Assembly: GCF_024181225.1 (NCBI RefSeq)
Contig: NZ_CP051198.1
Location: 2,418,001 to 2,482,000, forward strand
DNA: 64,000 nt
Origin: Treponema sp. OMZ 787
Lineage (GTDB): Bacteria > Spirochaetota > Spirochaetia > Treponematales > Treponemataceae
Reading direction: 5' to 3'
This document shows, one piece after another, positions 34,372-44,377 of this stretch. The translations under genes were made by a program, and so were the position numbers. The notes beneath the pieces are model-generated. The model was not told where the DNA came from and ran no database searches. It was given only the letters and a program-made list of their open reading frames with translations. Each line of letters starts with the position of its first letter. The first letter of the stretch is position 1.

Positions 34372-35232
34372 TTATGCTACATAAACGGCAAGTTTTTGTT
34401 TTTCGGCAGGCTTTTTAAGCTGCTGCAAGGCCTTCTTTTCAATCTGGCGAATTCTTTCCTTTGTAAGATTAAAAATGAGCCCTACCTCTTTTAACGAAAG
34501 AGGAGCATAGCCGCCAAGCCCGAAACGATAGCGGATTATTTCGGCTTCCCTGTCATCAAGATTTTTAAGAAGCTCGTTGACCTCATCTTTAAGGCTCATA
34601 TCCATCGCATAGTCTTCCGGCATTTGATGAGTTTCATCTTGTAAAAAGTCGTTTACACTGGAGCTGCCGGGTTCATCAAAAACGGGAGCATCAATCGAAA
34701 TAGGCTCTCTTGCTGCATTCATAATTGTATGAACCATAGAATTATCCATGTTTAAAATGCCTGCAATCTCATTGAGTTCCTGAGTTTCGTTTCCCGAAAA
34801 GTCGATTTCTTTTTTTGCCTTTTCTATTTGAACAAGCTCATTTGCCCTGTTTAAAGGAAGGCGTATCATTCTGGATTTTTCGCAAATGGCCTTTAAGATG
34901 GACTGCTTAATCCACCAAACGGCATAAGAAATAAATTTATAACCCTTTGAAACATCGAATCTTTCGGCTGCATTCATCAAGCCTATGTTGCCTTCACTGA
35001 TAAGGTCCATAAGGGGAAGGCCTTGATTTTGATATTTTTTTGCTACATTTACAACAAAGCGCAAGTTTGAATTTACCAACATATTTTTGGCATCTTCATC
35101 TCCCTTTTCTGCAAGTTTGGCGTATTTTATTTCTTCCTCCGCAGTTAAAAGCGGTATTTGATTGATTTCTTTTAAATAAGCGGCTAGAGAGTTCATTTCT
35201 GCATCATAATTGTTTTTTGTTCTGTTATACAT
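34372..35232 (-). CDS. Sigma-70 family RNA polymerase sigma factor (RpoS/group 2 size)
   Basis: This 286-residue sigma factor contains region 1.2 (LAAYLKEINQIPLLTAEEEI), region 2 with GNIGLMNAAERFD and the -10 recognition helix YAVWWIKQSI, region 3, and region 4 ending in the helix-turn-helix TKERIRQIEKKALQQL. Region 1.1 and the large non-conserved insert of RpoD are absent, so it is an alternative (group 2-like) sigma rather than the housekeeping one. AAGGAG precedes the ATG. It is divergent from groES with 338 bases between. A stress role is inference. Confidence 0.9.
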   Translation of the reverse strand: MYNRTKNNYDAEMNSLAAYLKEINQIPLLTAEEEIKYAKLAEKGDEDAKNMLVNSNLRFVVNVAKKYQNQGLPLMDLISEGNIGLMNAAERFDVSKGYKFISYAVWWIKQSILKAICEKSRMIRLPLNRANELVQIEKAKKEIDFSGNETQELNEIAGILNMDNSMVHTIMNAAREPISIDAPVFDEPGSSSVNDFLQDETHQMPEDYAMDMSLKDEVNELLKNLDDREAEIIRYRFGLGGYAPLSLKEVGLIFNLTKERIRQIEKKALQQLKKPAEKQKLAVYVA

Positions 35233-35570
35233 AACTTAACTCCTTGTATAAAACTTGGAAGCCTTTTGACCTCCAATGTATACAAGCAAAAATCATGCTA
35301 AACTATAAATTTTTGTAAAAAATATTTTTAAATTAGAAAAAACAACGGATTAATTCTATAACCTCATAATCAATATAGAGTTATAAAATCAGTCATATGA
35401 AATTTAAAATAATCAAAACCTATTGCCTTTTTGGCTTTTTTTTCTTATATTTTATGGTATTCGGGATTTATGTATTGAAATGACACAACCCGAAATAAAA
35501 CACAAAAAAGAGTGCCAAAAAGGCACAAATATTGCTTTTGTGTTCTTTTAATTTTTCAGGAGGTCTTTTG

Positions 35571-35837
35571 ATGAAAGTTAAACCCTTAGGAGACAGAGTT
35601 TTAGTAAAACCGGATGCCGTAGAAACAAAAACTGCCGGCGGAATCATCATTCCCGACACAGCTCAAGAAAAAACCCAAAGAGGTGTTGTTGTAGCTGTAG
35701 GAGATGACAAAGAAAAGATTAAGGTTTCAGTCGGACAAAAAGTTATTCACGACAAGTATGCCGGAACTCAAATTCAGCTTGACGGTGTCGATCATTTGAT
35801 TTTAAAAGCAAATGATTTGGTTGCCGTTATAGAATAA
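35571..35837 (+). CDS. groES: GroES co-chaperonin
   Basis: This 88-residue Hsp10 caps the GroEL folding chamber. It begins MKVKPLGDRVLVKPDAVETK and contains the mobile loop KTAGGIIIPDTAQEKTQRG and the end LILKANDLVAVIE. The start at 35571 has AGGAGG 7 bases upstream. groEL is not adjacent: the next gene is the convergent ackA, so the chaperonin pair is split. No full CIRCE operator is visible upstream; only a lone GAGTGCCAA is present. Confidence 0.96.
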   Translation: MKVKPLGDRVLVKPDAVETKTAGGIIIPDTAQEKTQRGVVVAVGDDKEKIKVSVGQKVIHDKYAGTQIQLDGVDHLILKANDLVAVIE

Positions 35838-35873
35838 GGTTTAGCGTTTTTATCTGACAGATAAAAGCTTATT

Positions 35874-35910
35874 AAAAAAAGGCGGGTCTTGTTTAAAGCC
35901 CCGCCTTTTT
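35874..35910. terminator. Bidirectional terminator between groES and ackA
   Basis: GGCGGG (35881-35886) pairs with CCCGCC (35900-35905). Seven A precede and five T follow, so it can end both convergent transcripts. Confidence 0.9.
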
Positions 35911-35929
35911 CTTTTAGTTTAAAAGAGTT

Positions 35930-37123
35930 TTATTTTACCAATGACATTGTGTCCTTAGCAATCATAAGCTCTTCGTTTGTGGGGATTATAAGAACCTTAA
36001 CCTTTGATGAGGCCTTGCTTGCATCGGTAAGTTTTCCCCTTACCTTGTTCTTTTCGGAATCAAGTTCAACTCCGAGGAATTCCAAACCGTGACAAATTTT
36101 TTCTCGAAGCTCGATCGAGTTTTCGCCTATACCGGCTGTAAATACTAAGGCATCCACTCCGCCGAGCTGGGCTGCATAAGAAGCTATGTATTTTCTGACT
36201 CTGTTGCAGAAAACATCCAAAGCGAGCTGAGCCCTCTTGTTTCCTTCTTTTGCGGCAGTTTCAATATCACGGAAGTCGCTGCTTACACCGGAAATACCCA
36301 AAACGCCGGACTTTTTGTTTAAAACATTGCTCATGTCATCGGCTGAAAGTTTTTCCTTGTTCATAATAAAGGGGAGAATTGCAGGGTCGAGGTCGCCGGA
36401 GCGGGTTCCCATTGCTAAACCTTCGAGGGGAGTAAGGCCCATTGAGGTATCTACACATTTTCCGCCTTTGATGGCTGCCAAGCTGGAGCCGTTTCCTAAG
36501 TGGCAGGTAATAACCTTAAAATCGGCCGAATTATTTTTAAGTGTTTCGGCTGCTTTTTCTGAAACAAAGCGGTGAGATGTTCCGTGGAAGCCGTAGCGGC
36601 GGATCTTATATTTTTCGTAATACTCGTAGGGAAGAGCATAGATATAGTTTTCTGCAGGCATTGTTTGATGGAAGGCCGTATCAAAAACTCCTACCATGGG
36701 AGTGTTCGGCATAAGGGCCTTACAAGCTTCAATTCCCATAATATTTGCAGGGTTGTGCAAGGGAGCAAGGTCGATACATGATTTGATACCGGCCATTACC
36801 CTGTCATCCAAAAGAACGGACTTATTGAATTCTTCTCCGCCGTGAACGACTCGGTGACCTACAGCCGTAATCTCGTCCATAGATTTTACAACGCCATGAT
36901 TTTTGTCGATGAGTGCATCCAAAACAAGCTGAATAGCCTTTTTGTGATCATCCATTTTTTCTTCAATTAAAACGGCATCCATTCCTTTTTTTTCGTGCTT
37001 AATGCGAGAACCTTCAATACCGATTCTTTCGACAAGGCCTTTTACCAAAACATCTTCGTTAGTCATATCAATTAGCTGATACTTTAAAGAAGAGCTTCCG
37101 CAGTTGATAACCAATATCTTCAT
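35930..37123 (-). CDS. ackA: Acetate kinase
   Basis: This 397-residue enzyme interconverts acetyl phosphate plus ADP with acetate plus ATP, the ATP-yielding step of fermentation. Family motifs are [14 protein letters not shown] at the N-terminus, [32 protein letters not shown] and [15 protein letters not shown] near the C-terminus. Length is standard. AAGGAG precedes the ATG. Phosphotransacetylase is not adjacent. Confidence 0.97.
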   Translation of the reverse strand: MKILVINCGSSSLKYQLIDMTNEDVLVKGLVERIGIEGSRIKHEKKGMDAVLIEEKMDDHKKAIQLVLDALIDKNHGVVKSMDEITAVGHRVVHGGEEFNKSVLLDDRVMAGIKSCIDLAPLHNPANIMGIEACKALMPNTPMVGVFDTAFHQTMPAENYIYALPYEYYEKYKIRRYGFHGTSHRFVSEKAAETLKNNSADFKVITCHLGNGSSLAAIKGGKCVDTSMGLTPLEGLAMGTRSGDLDPAILPFIMNKEKLSADDMSNVLNKKSGVLGISGVSSDFRDIETAAKEGNKRAQLALDVFCNRVRKYIASYAAQLGGVDALVFTAGIGENSIELREKICHGLEFLGVELDSEKNKVRGKLTDASKASSKVKVLIIPTNEELMIAKDTMSLVK

Positions 37124-37275
37124 TATATATCTCCTTAAAAATGAAAAGTAATATTATCAACTATAATACCTCAAAATATAATAAAAGTCTATCTATATAA
37201 AGGCTTGTTTTTTAATAATTTTTACATTATAATGGAATTTATAATCCTCAATTTATAAAGTATTAGGAGAAAGCT

Positions 37276-40086
37276 ATGGTCGAAAAAGAAAAGAGTAAAT
37301 CGGCATTTGCAGTTTTTTTGCAAAATAATCTTAATTTTATAATAGCAATAATTGTGTTTTTAATTTTTACGGCCTTCAGCTTTATTAAATTAGGAAGAAA
37401 TATTGAAAACCAAGTCTACGATGCAATGTTAAGACTTAAACCTGAAATCGAAGAAAAAAGCGAAGTTCTCCTTTTAAATGTAGACGATTTTTCCATAGAG
37501 CAAGTAGGTTCCTGGCCTTGGTCGAGGGATGTCTTAGCCGATGTTTTAATTCGCTTAAAGGAGGTCGGCGGCAAGGCTGCCGTTTTCGATATTGAATATC
37601 TGTCCGCAGGAAGGGCAGGTGCAAACAACACTTATGTAGAACACGAACTGCCTAAGCAATATTCGGCTGTGCGTCAGGAATTCGGAGAATATATAAAAGA
37701 ATTTTCGGATGCCGTCGCAAGCAAAAACATTCCGCTTTCTGAAGTAAAAACAATAGGAAGGGATATGTCCGACTATTTTCAATTAAGGATTGAAGAGCTT
37801 TCCGATTCAATTAAACATAATGTTTTTAGGGATAATGATGTTTATATGGGGGCTGCAGCCGGTTTTTTTGAAAATTCTTTTTTAACCATAAACGCAGTAA
37901 ACATAAACATAAGCAGCGAAACAAAGGAACTAAAAGACTTTGCCTATAATAATTTCTTGTTTACAAATATCGAAGATGAGGCAGGTCTTTTAAAAAAAGA
38001 AACATTGGCAAACCGCAAGGCAGCAAATGAAGAGTACGGTATGGCACCGGCTATTATGCCGATACTCAAATATGCAAGAGGGGCGGGATTTCCTAATGTA
38101 GTTATAGACGAGGACGGTGTACGCCGCCGCATTTCTCTTTTAACTGAATATGAAGGCAGGTACATAGGCCAGCTGGTTTTTACTCCAATCCTTCACATCC
38201 TTGAGCCGGAAAAAATTATCCGTACGGGAAGACGCCTGATTTTGAAAAATGCCAAGGATCCGTCCGATTTGGAAAAAAGAAAGGATCTTATAATCCCTCT
38301 TGATGAGGATGGAAACCTTTTAATCAATTGGCTAAAAAAACGCTTTGCCGACACCGACAACCCCGAAAACGGCAGTTTTAAAAGTCTATCGGTTTATGCC
38401 CTTACCTATGCCGACATAATGGAAAAGAATTTAGTTTCACTTTTGGAAGCCATAAAAAATTTGCAAATCAGAACTGCTGAAGGATACCTGTCTTATCATA
38501 GTGCAGTTACTTCTTTAGAAAGTGAATATTCAAGACTAGGTGAATGGAAGAATGAGTTACTAAATAAAAACAGGCAAGACTTTAAAGAATACTTTACAGC
38601 CCGGGACTCTTTTTTTGATAATTACAGCAAATTTTTAAGCGGAGATTTCGATAAGGAAATCATCGGACTTTTTGCAAAGATAAAAGAACAAAGCGGCTCT
38701 ACCGAATACGATACGATAGAAGCCTATGCTGCAGACCTTTTTACAAAGGCAAAAGAAGAATATAAAAACTATTCCGATCATATAAACTATATCAAAGGTT
38801 TTTGTAACAATGCCTTTGCAATTATAGGATATAGCGGTGTAGGAACATCTGATTTGGGTGTTAACCCCTTTTGGAAGTCATATCCCAATGTAGGTACCCA
38901 TGCCAATATTTACAACACAATCATGAATGAGGATTTTATAACTCCTCTTCCAAAATGGGTTTCAATTATCCTTGCTTTTGCAATTGCAATATTTACAGCC
39001 TTTATTCTAAAAAAAGTAGAAAGAGGTTTTATCAAGGTACTTGTCGGAATCGTCTTATTAAGCTTAACTCTTTCTTTAGGAATTCTTTTATTCGTATTCG
39101 GCAAGATATACCTCCAGCTCTTTCTTCCGGTTGTAACGGTGGTTATCAGCTTTATAGTAATCCTCTTACTTAACTTTATTTTCAGTGAAAAAGAAAAAGG
39201 TTTTTTAAGAAAAGCTTTCGGTGTTTATCTTTCGGACGATGTTGTAAACGAAATTATTTCCGACCCCGACAAACTCACTCTTGGCGGAGAACAAAAAAGA
39301 ATTACGGCTCTGTTCACCGACATAAAATCCTTCTCTACCCTTTCGGAAAAAATTACGCCTGAACACTTGGTTTCCGTTTTAAATGTTTACCTCACTCAAA
39401 TGAGTGATTTAATTTTACAAGAAAAAGGCACAATCGACAAATACATAGGAGATGCTATAGTTTCATTCTTCGGAGCTCCTACAGATTTACCCGATCATGC
39501 TTACAGGGCCTGTCTTGCCGCAATAAGGATGAAGCAGGCAGAGGCCGACCTCAACAAACAACTCTACGATGCAGGCGATATTCCAATGCCGATCTTTACA
39601 CGAATAGGAATAAACACCGGAGAAATGGTTGTCGGCAACATGGGCACAGAAAAAAAGATGAACTACACTATCATGGGAAATGATGTAAACCTTGCAGCCC
39701 GTCTTGAAGGTGTAAACAAAAAATACGGCACATGGATATTGGCATCCGAATCTACATGGAACGAAACTAATGATGCTTTCTTAGGCCGCCGCCTCGACCG
39801 CGTAAGGGTTGTAGGTATCAATACTCCGGTTCAGCTTTACAATGTTATGGCAGTAAAATCGGAAGCCGATTCCGAAATGATAAGGCTTGTAGGCATATTT
39901 GAAAATGCAATAGATTTTTACAGACAAAGGGAATATCAAAAAGCCCTTAACCTTTTTAACAAGTGTTTGGAAGTCGCCCCGGATGATGAGCCTTCAAAGA
40001 TGTATGTTGAAAGAATGAATATGCTTCTTGCAGATACTGAAACAGCCTCAACTCACAGCGACATTGTAAACATGACAAGTAAATAA
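37276..40086 (+). CDS. Class III adenylate cyclase with CHASE2 sensor domain
   Basis: This 936-residue membrane receptor cyclase has TM1 near residues 20-38 and an extracytoplasmic CHASE2 domain (about 40-540, starting QVYDAMLRLKPE and including WPWSRDVLADVLIRL), with an unusually long helical insert. Three TM helices lie about 555-640, and the cyclase domain covers about 670-850. Catalytic motifs are ITALFTDIKSFS (metal Asp), KYIGDAIVSFFG and NYTIMGNDVNLAARLEG. The Lys/Asp pattern favours ATP over GTP. A TPR-like C-terminal stretch follows (REYQKALNLFNKCLEVAPDD). TTAGGAG precedes the ATG. The ligand is unknown. Confidence 0.92.
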   Translation: MVEKEKSKSAFAVFLQNNLNFIIAIIVFLIFTAFSFIKLGRNIENQVYDAMLRLKPEIEEKSEVLLLNVDDFSIEQVGSWPWSRDVLADVLIRLKEVGGKAAVFDIEYLSAGRAGANNTYVEHELPKQYSAVRQEFGEYIKEFSDAVASKNIPLSEVKTIGRDMSDYFQLRIEELSDSIKHNVFRDNDVYMGAAAGFFENSFLTINAVNINISSETKELKDFAYNNFLFTNIEDEAGLLKKETLANRKAANEEYGMAPAIMPILKYARGAGFPNVVIDEDGVRRRISLLTEYEGRYIGQLVFTPILHILEPEKIIRTGRRLILKNAKDPSDLEKRKDLIIPLDEDGNLLINWLKKRFADTDNPENGSFKSLSVYALTYADIMEKNLVSLLEAIKNLQIRTAEGYLSYHSAVTSLESEYSRLGEWKNELLNKNRQDFKEYFTARDSFFDNYSKFLSGDFDKEIIGLFAKIKEQSGSTEYDTIEAYAADLFTKAKEEYKNYSDHINYIKGFCNNAFAIIGYSGVGTSDLGVNPFWKSYPNVGTHANIYNTIMNEDFITPLPKWVSIILAFAIAIFTAFILKKVERGFIKVLVGIVLLSLTLSLGILLFVFGKIYLQLFLPVVTVVISFIVILLLNFIFSEKEKGFLRKAFGVYLSDDVVNEIISDPDKLTLGGEQKRITALFTDIKSFSTLSEKITPEHLVSVLNVYLTQMSDLILQEKGTIDKYIGDAIVSFFGAPTDLPDHAYRACLAAIRMKQAEADLNKQLYDAGDIPMPIFTRIGINTGEMVVGNMGTEKKMNYTIMGNDVNLAARLEGVNKKYGTWILASESTWNETNDAFLGRRLDRVRVVGINTPVQLYNVMAVKSEADSEMIRLVGIFENAIDFYRQREYQKALNLFNKCLEVAPDDEPSKMYVERMNMLLADTETASTHSDIVNMTSK

Positions 40087-40113
40087 ATCTCTTTATTTTA
40101 TAAGGATGCTAAT

Positions 40114-41463
40114 ATGAAAAATTTAACTCAAGGAAATGAGCTAAAACAAATAACGCTTTTTTCCTTACCGATGCTTTTAGGCAATATCTTTCAGCAATTA
40201 TATAATGTGGTTGACAGCATTGTTGTAGGAAAAAACATAGGAGACCATGCACTTGCAGCCGTAGGAATTTCTTTTCCGGTATGGTTTATTTTTATATCAC
40301 TTGTCATAGGTTTTACAATGGCTTGTAATATTTTAATAGCTCAATTTGTAGGAGCAAAAAAACACGAAGAAATAGACAAGGTAATTCAAACAAGCATATT
40401 GATTTTGTTTTGGGCAGGTCTTATAGTTACGGTCATCGGTATCTTTTTGGCTCCCTACATTTTAAAGATGATGAACACACCCTCGGATGTATTTGAAGAA
40501 GCCCTTATTTATTTAAGGCTGATTTTTAGCGGAATGATTTTTTTGTTTATATATAATGCCTTTACTGCCATGCTGAGAGGTTTCGGCGACTCGATGACTC
40601 CTCTTTATGCCCTGATAATTTCTACCTTAATAAACATAGGCCTTGACTGTTTATTTGTAATAGTATTTAAATGGGGAATTGCGGGAGCTGCAATAGCAAC
40701 GGTGATAGCACAATTCGTTTCATGCTTTTGGCTTATACTTTATTCAAGAAAAAAATACGAAGCCTTTAGAGTAAACTTTTTTAAACTAAGGTTCGATAAG
40801 ATTATATGTATGCAGTCCGTCAAAATGGGCTTCCCCTCAGGGATTCAGCAAGCCTTGGTCGGCGGAGGCTTTATGGCCCTCCTTTCGATTGTAAACACCT
40901 TCGGCACACAAACGGCAGCAGCTTATTCGGCCGCAGGAAAACTTGACGGCTTTATAGTTATGCCTGCCCTAAATATAGGAGTTGCCCTTTCATCATTTAC
41001 GGGTCAAAACATAGGAGCCGGAAAACTGGACAGGGTAAAAAGAGGTTTGCATGCCTCATTACTTTTAGCACTGGGAATTACAGTTACGGCTACTACTGCA
41101 ATAGTAATTTTCGGCAAAAGCGTTATGCATCTTTTTGTAAACAATCCCGAAGTCATAGCATTGGGAGCCCGATATCTGATAATAGTTGCCCCTGCATATT
41201 TTTTTAATACGATAACCTTTACCTTAAACGGAGTTATACGCGGAGCAGGAGAGACTGTTTTTCCGATGATTTCTACCCTGATGGCTATGTGGGTTTTTAG
41301 GGTACCGGCCGCTGCTTTTCTATCAAGATACTTAGGCTCGGACGGAATTTGGCTCGCCGTTTCTATAGGTTCGGCTGCAGGCTGTCTTTTAACCTTCATT
41401 TACTATTGTTCGGGAAAATGGAAAAAAAAGGCAGCCAAAATTTTGGAAATCAAAAATAGATAA
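40114..41463 (+). CDS. MATE-family multidrug/cation efflux transporter
   Basis: This 449-residue transporter has about twelve membrane segments. It opens with the MATE signature LFSLPMLLGNIFQQLYNVVD, then VVGKNIGDHALAAVGISFPV, and in the second half repeats the fold (MGFPSGIQQALVGGGFMALL). It exports drugs or metabolites in exchange for Na+ or H+. AAGGATG precedes the ATG. The substrate is not readable. Confidence 0.93.
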   Translation: MKNLTQGNELKQITLFSLPMLLGNIFQQLYNVVDSIVVGKNIGDHALAAVGISFPVWFIFISLVIGFTMACNILIAQFVGAKKHEEIDKVIQTSILILFWAGLIVTVIGIFLAPYILKMMNTPSDVFEEALIYLRLIFSGMIFLFIYNAFTAMLRGFGDSMTPLYALIISTLINIGLDCLFVIVFKWGIAGAAIATVIAQFVSCFWLILYSRKKYEAFRVNFFKLRFDKIICMQSVKMGFPSGIQQALVGGGFMALLSIVNTFGTQTAAAYSAAGKLDGFIVMPALNIGVALSSFTGQNIGAGKLDRVKRGLHASLLLALGITVTATTAIVIFGKSVMHLFVNNPEVIALGARYLIIVAPAYFFNTITFTLNGVIRGAGETVFPMISTLMAMWVFRVPAAAFLSRYLGSDGIWLAVSIGSAAGCLLTFIYYCSGKWKKKAAKILEIKNR

Positions 41464-41532
41464 ATTATTGAACTTAGCTATTTTTCAAGTTTAAATAATA
41501 TATAGATTAATTTTTATTTTAAAGGAAAAAAA

Positions 41533-42378
41533 ATGAAAGAAAAATTATCGAGTTTTTTTTACATTGTTTGCGGAGTTTTGATGATAGCATCCGGCATTCA
41601 TTTCTTTTTGCTGCCTTCAAAACTGTCTTTGGGAGGAGCAACCGGTATGGCCTTGGTATTGTCAAAATACCTGCCGCTTTCTACAGGAGCCTTACTCGTT
41701 GTGGTAAACATTTTTTTGTTTGCCCTAGGCTTTTTAATCATCGGAAACAAATTCGGTCTTAAAACGGTTTGTGCAAGCCTTGGGCTTTCAGGAGCCGTAT
41801 GGCTTTTGGAAATTTTAGTTCCTCTTCAAGCTCCCATTGTAAACGATAAATTCTTACAGCTTATTATTGCTGTCATACTTTACGGCGGCGGTGTAGGCAT
41901 AGTTTTAAACCAATATGCTTCAACCGGAGGAAGCGATATCTTTGCAATGATTTTTCAAAAATACTTCGGCCTCGACTTAGGGAAGGGATGTTTGCTTACC
42001 GATTTTACGATTACCGTTTTCGCAGGCTTTGCCTACGGAACGGAAATAGCCTTGTTCTCTCTTGTAGGAGTTATCATAAACGGCCTTGTAATAGACTCTA
42101 CAATTGACGGTCTAAATGTAAGCAAGTACTGCGTAATAAATACAGAAAAACCTGATGAGCTTTGCCGATTTATGGTAGAGCTCGGCCGGTCGGCAAATGT
42201 ATACAAAGCGACGGGAGCATATACACATACTGAGCGTTCTGTTATCCAGACCGTCATGAGCCGCCGAGACTTTGTAAAACTAAAAAGCTATCTAGCTCAA
42301 AATGACCCTAAAGCCTTTATGGTAGTAACCAATGCCCATTCAGTATTCGGCTGGCATTGGAGGAAGATAGGAGAATAG
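41533..42378 (+). CDS. YitT family membrane protein
   Basis: This 281-residue protein has an N-terminal membrane domain of about five to six helices (DUF161: GIHFFLLPSKLSLGGATGMA, QYASTGGSDIFAMIF). A cytosolic DUF2179 domain sits at the C-terminus (TGAYTHTERSVIQTVMSRRD). This combination defines the YitT family, whose transport or signalling role is not established. AAAGGA precedes the ATG. Confidence 0.93.
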   Translation: MKEKLSSFFYIVCGVLMIASGIHFFLLPSKLSLGGATGMALVLSKYLPLSTGALLVVVNIFLFALGFLIIGNKFGLKTVCASLGLSGAVWLLEILVPLQAPIVNDKFLQLIIAVILYGGGVGIVLNQYASTGGSDIFAMIFQKYFGLDLGKGCLLTDFTITVFAGFAYGTEIALFSLVGVIINGLVIDSTIDGLNVSKYCVINTEKPDELCRFMVELGRSANVYKATGAYTHTERSVIQTVMSRRDFVKLKSYLAQNDPKAFMVVTNAHSVFGWHWRKIGE

Positions 42379-42467
42379 GATCTAGGTATATAAAAGGTAC
42401 TGGATTATTTTTGCAAAAGCTGATATAGTTAAAATATTCATCAATAGCATCTTAAGGAGTTAAAACT

Positions 42468-43484
42468 ATGCTTAAAGAAATTCGCGGAAAGAGCGCAAAG
42501 AACTTGCGCGGAAGAAGCTTTCTAAAATTGTTGGATTTTACTACAGACGAAATCCGCTATTTACTCAACCTTTCAAAAAATTTTAAAGACATGAAAAGGG
42601 CAGGAATTCCTCACAGATACCTCGAAGGAAAAAATATCGTTCTTCTTTTTGAAAAAACCTCTACAAGAACACGCTGCTCTTTTGAAGTTGCAGGTTATGA
42701 CCTAGGGATGGGCGTTACCTACCTTGATCCCAATTCTTCACAGATGGGACACAAAGAATCTATCGAAGACACAGCCCGTGTTTTAGGAAGAATGTATGAC
42801 GGTATCGAGTACAGAGGTTTCAGCCAAGAGCTTGTAGAAACCTTGGCCGAGTATTCAGGCGTTCCCGTATGGAACGGCTTGACCGACCTTTTCCACCCCA
42901 CTCAAATGCTTGCAGACCTTCTTACAATCGAAGAAAACTTCGGATATTTGAAGGGGCTTAAATTCACATACATGGGAGATGCCAGAAACAACGTAGCCAA
43001 CTCCCTCATGATAGCTTGTGTAAAGATGGGAATGCACTTTACAGCATGTTCCCCCAAACACCTCTTCCCCACCGAAGACTTGGTGGCAGCTGCAAAAGAA
43101 ATCGCAGCCCAGACAGGCGGAAGCGTAACCCTCACAGAAAACGTAAATGATGGAACAAAGGGTGCCCATGTTCTTTATACCGACATTTGGGTATCCATGG
43201 GTGAACCCGACAGCGTATGGGAAGAGCGCATTAAGCTTTTAAAACCCTATCAGGTAAACAAGGCCGCTATGGACAATGCAGACAAGGATGCAATCTTCTT
43301 ACACTGTCTCCCCTCTTTCCACGACTTAAAGACAACAAAGGGTCAGGAGATTCACAAAAAATTCGGTCTTCCCGAAATGGAAGTAACAAACGAGGTTTTC
43401 GAATCTCATAAATCGGTTGTTTTTGATGAAGCCGAAAACCGTATGCATACAATCAAAGCCGTTATGTATGCCACAATGTGCTAA
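42468..43484 (+). CDS. Ornithine carbamoyltransferase
   Basis: This 338-residue enzyme transfers the carbamoyl group between carbamoyl phosphate/ornithine and citrulline. The carbamoyl-phosphate site is [29 protein letters not shown] is the ornithine-side motif and the catalytic loop is [11 protein letters not shown]. The N-terminal stretch [20 protein letters not shown] is typical. Length and start resemble the catabolic (ArcB) group that yields ATP with arginine deiminase in treponemes, but direction is inference. AAGGAG precedes the ATG. No other arginine genes are adjacent. Confidence 0.95.
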   Translation: MLKEIRGKSAKNLRGRSFLKLLDFTTDEIRYLLNLSKNFKDMKRAGIPHRYLEGKNIVLLFEKTSTRTRCSFEVAGYDLGMGVTYLDPNSSQMGHKESIEDTARVLGRMYDGIEYRGFSQELVETLAEYSGVPVWNGLTDLFHPTQMLADLLTIEENFGYLKGLKFTYMGDARNNVANSLMIACVKMGMHFTACSPKHLFPTEDLVAAAKEIAAQTGGSVTLTENVNDGTKGAHVLYTDIWVSMGEPDSVWEERIKLLKPYQVNKAAMDNADKDAIFLHCLPSFHDLKTTKGQEIHKKFGLPEMEVTNEVFESHKSVVFDEAENRMHTIKAVMYATMC

Positions 43485-43506
43485 TCTCTTAAACTAGCTT
43501 AACCAC

Positions 43507-43548
43507 AAGACTCTTTCTAAAAAACTTAGGAAGAGTCTTTAATTTTTT
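43507..43548 (+). terminator. Intrinsic terminator after ornithine carbamoyltransferase
   Basis: AAGACTCTT (43507-43515) pairs with AAGAGTCTT (43531-43539), with further pairing in the loop-side bases. TTTAATTTTTT follows. The next gene's ribosome site begins right after the T run. Confidence 0.85.
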
Positions 43549-43561
43549 GGAGGTCAGCCTT

Positions 43562-44377
43562 GTGATTCTTGAACTTAAAAATGTTTCAAAAACTTATCCT
43601 TCAGGACGAAGAGCCTTGCAAAGCATTTCTTTTAAAATAGAAGAAGGAGAAATTGCTGCAATAATAGGGCTCTCGGGTGCCGGAAAATCTACGATGCTTC
43701 GATGTATAAACCGCTTGGTTGAGCCGGATGAGGGAGATGTGATTTTTTTGGGAGAAAAAATAAACAGGCTCAAAGGAAAAGCATTAAGGCAATACCGCTC
43801 AAAAATAGGAATGATTTTTCAAAACTATAATCTGGTAGAGCGGCTTAATGCCGTCGAAAATGTCCTCCACGGCTGCCTCGGCTCAATTCCCTCCTACCGC
43901 GGAGCCTTAGGCCTTTATACCGAAGAAGAAAAAGAAAGAGCCTTTGCCCTTTTAAAAACTGTGGGCATGGAAGACTTTGCCTTTCAAAGATGCAGCGAAT
44001 TAAGCGGCGGCCAAAAGCAAAGGATAGGCATTGCAAGGGCACTAATGCAAAATCCGAAACTTTTATTATGCGATGAGCCCATAGCCTCCCTCGACCCTCA
44101 GTCTTCAGAAATAGTTTTAAACTATATTAAAGAATTTGCAGTAAGAAAAAAAATAGCCTGCCTTATAAGTCTTCACCAAATGGAGGCCGCAAAAAAATAT
44201 GCGGATAGAATAATAGCCTTCAATAGCGGCAAAATAGTTTTTGACGGAAGGCCTGATTCTTTAAATGATGAAATCCTCCATAAGGAAATTTTTACACAGT
44301 CCTCTATTACAGATTCTTCTATTGAGAATTCTTCTGTTACAAATTCTTCTAAATGCAGCGGAGAAAAAACTTTATGA
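43562..44377 (+). CDS. phnC: Phosphonate-type ABC transporter ATPase (PhnC-like)
   Basis: This 271-residue ATPase contains Walker A GLSGAGKSTMLRCI, signature LSGGQKQRIGIARAL and Walker B LLLCDEPIASLDP. Opening ILELKNVSKTYPSGRRALQS is typical of PhnC. GTG at 43562 was chosen because GGAGG ends 8 bases before it. The C-terminal tail is Ser/Asn-rich (SSIENSSVTNSS), encoded by near-repeats of TCTTCTATT-like units. It overlaps the next gene by ATGA. Confidence 0.88.
   Translation: MILELKNVSKTYPSGRRALQSISFKIEEGEIAAIIGLSGAGKSTMLRCINRLVEPDEGDVIFLGEKINRLKGKALRQYRSKIGMIFQNYNLVERLNAVENVLHGCLGSIPSYRGALGLYTEEEKERAFALLKTVGMEDFAFQRCSELSGGQKQRIGIARALMQNPKLLLCDEPIASLDPQSSEIVLNYIKEFAVRKKIACLISLHQMEAAKKYADRIIAFNSGKIVFDGRPDSLNDEILHKEIFTQSSITDSSIENSSVTNSSKCSGEKTL

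Noticed and set aside
35480-35570. CIRCE operator upstream of groES
   Set aside because: Only one half-like GAGTGCCAA is present. The facing TTAGCACTC half at 9-base spacing is missing.
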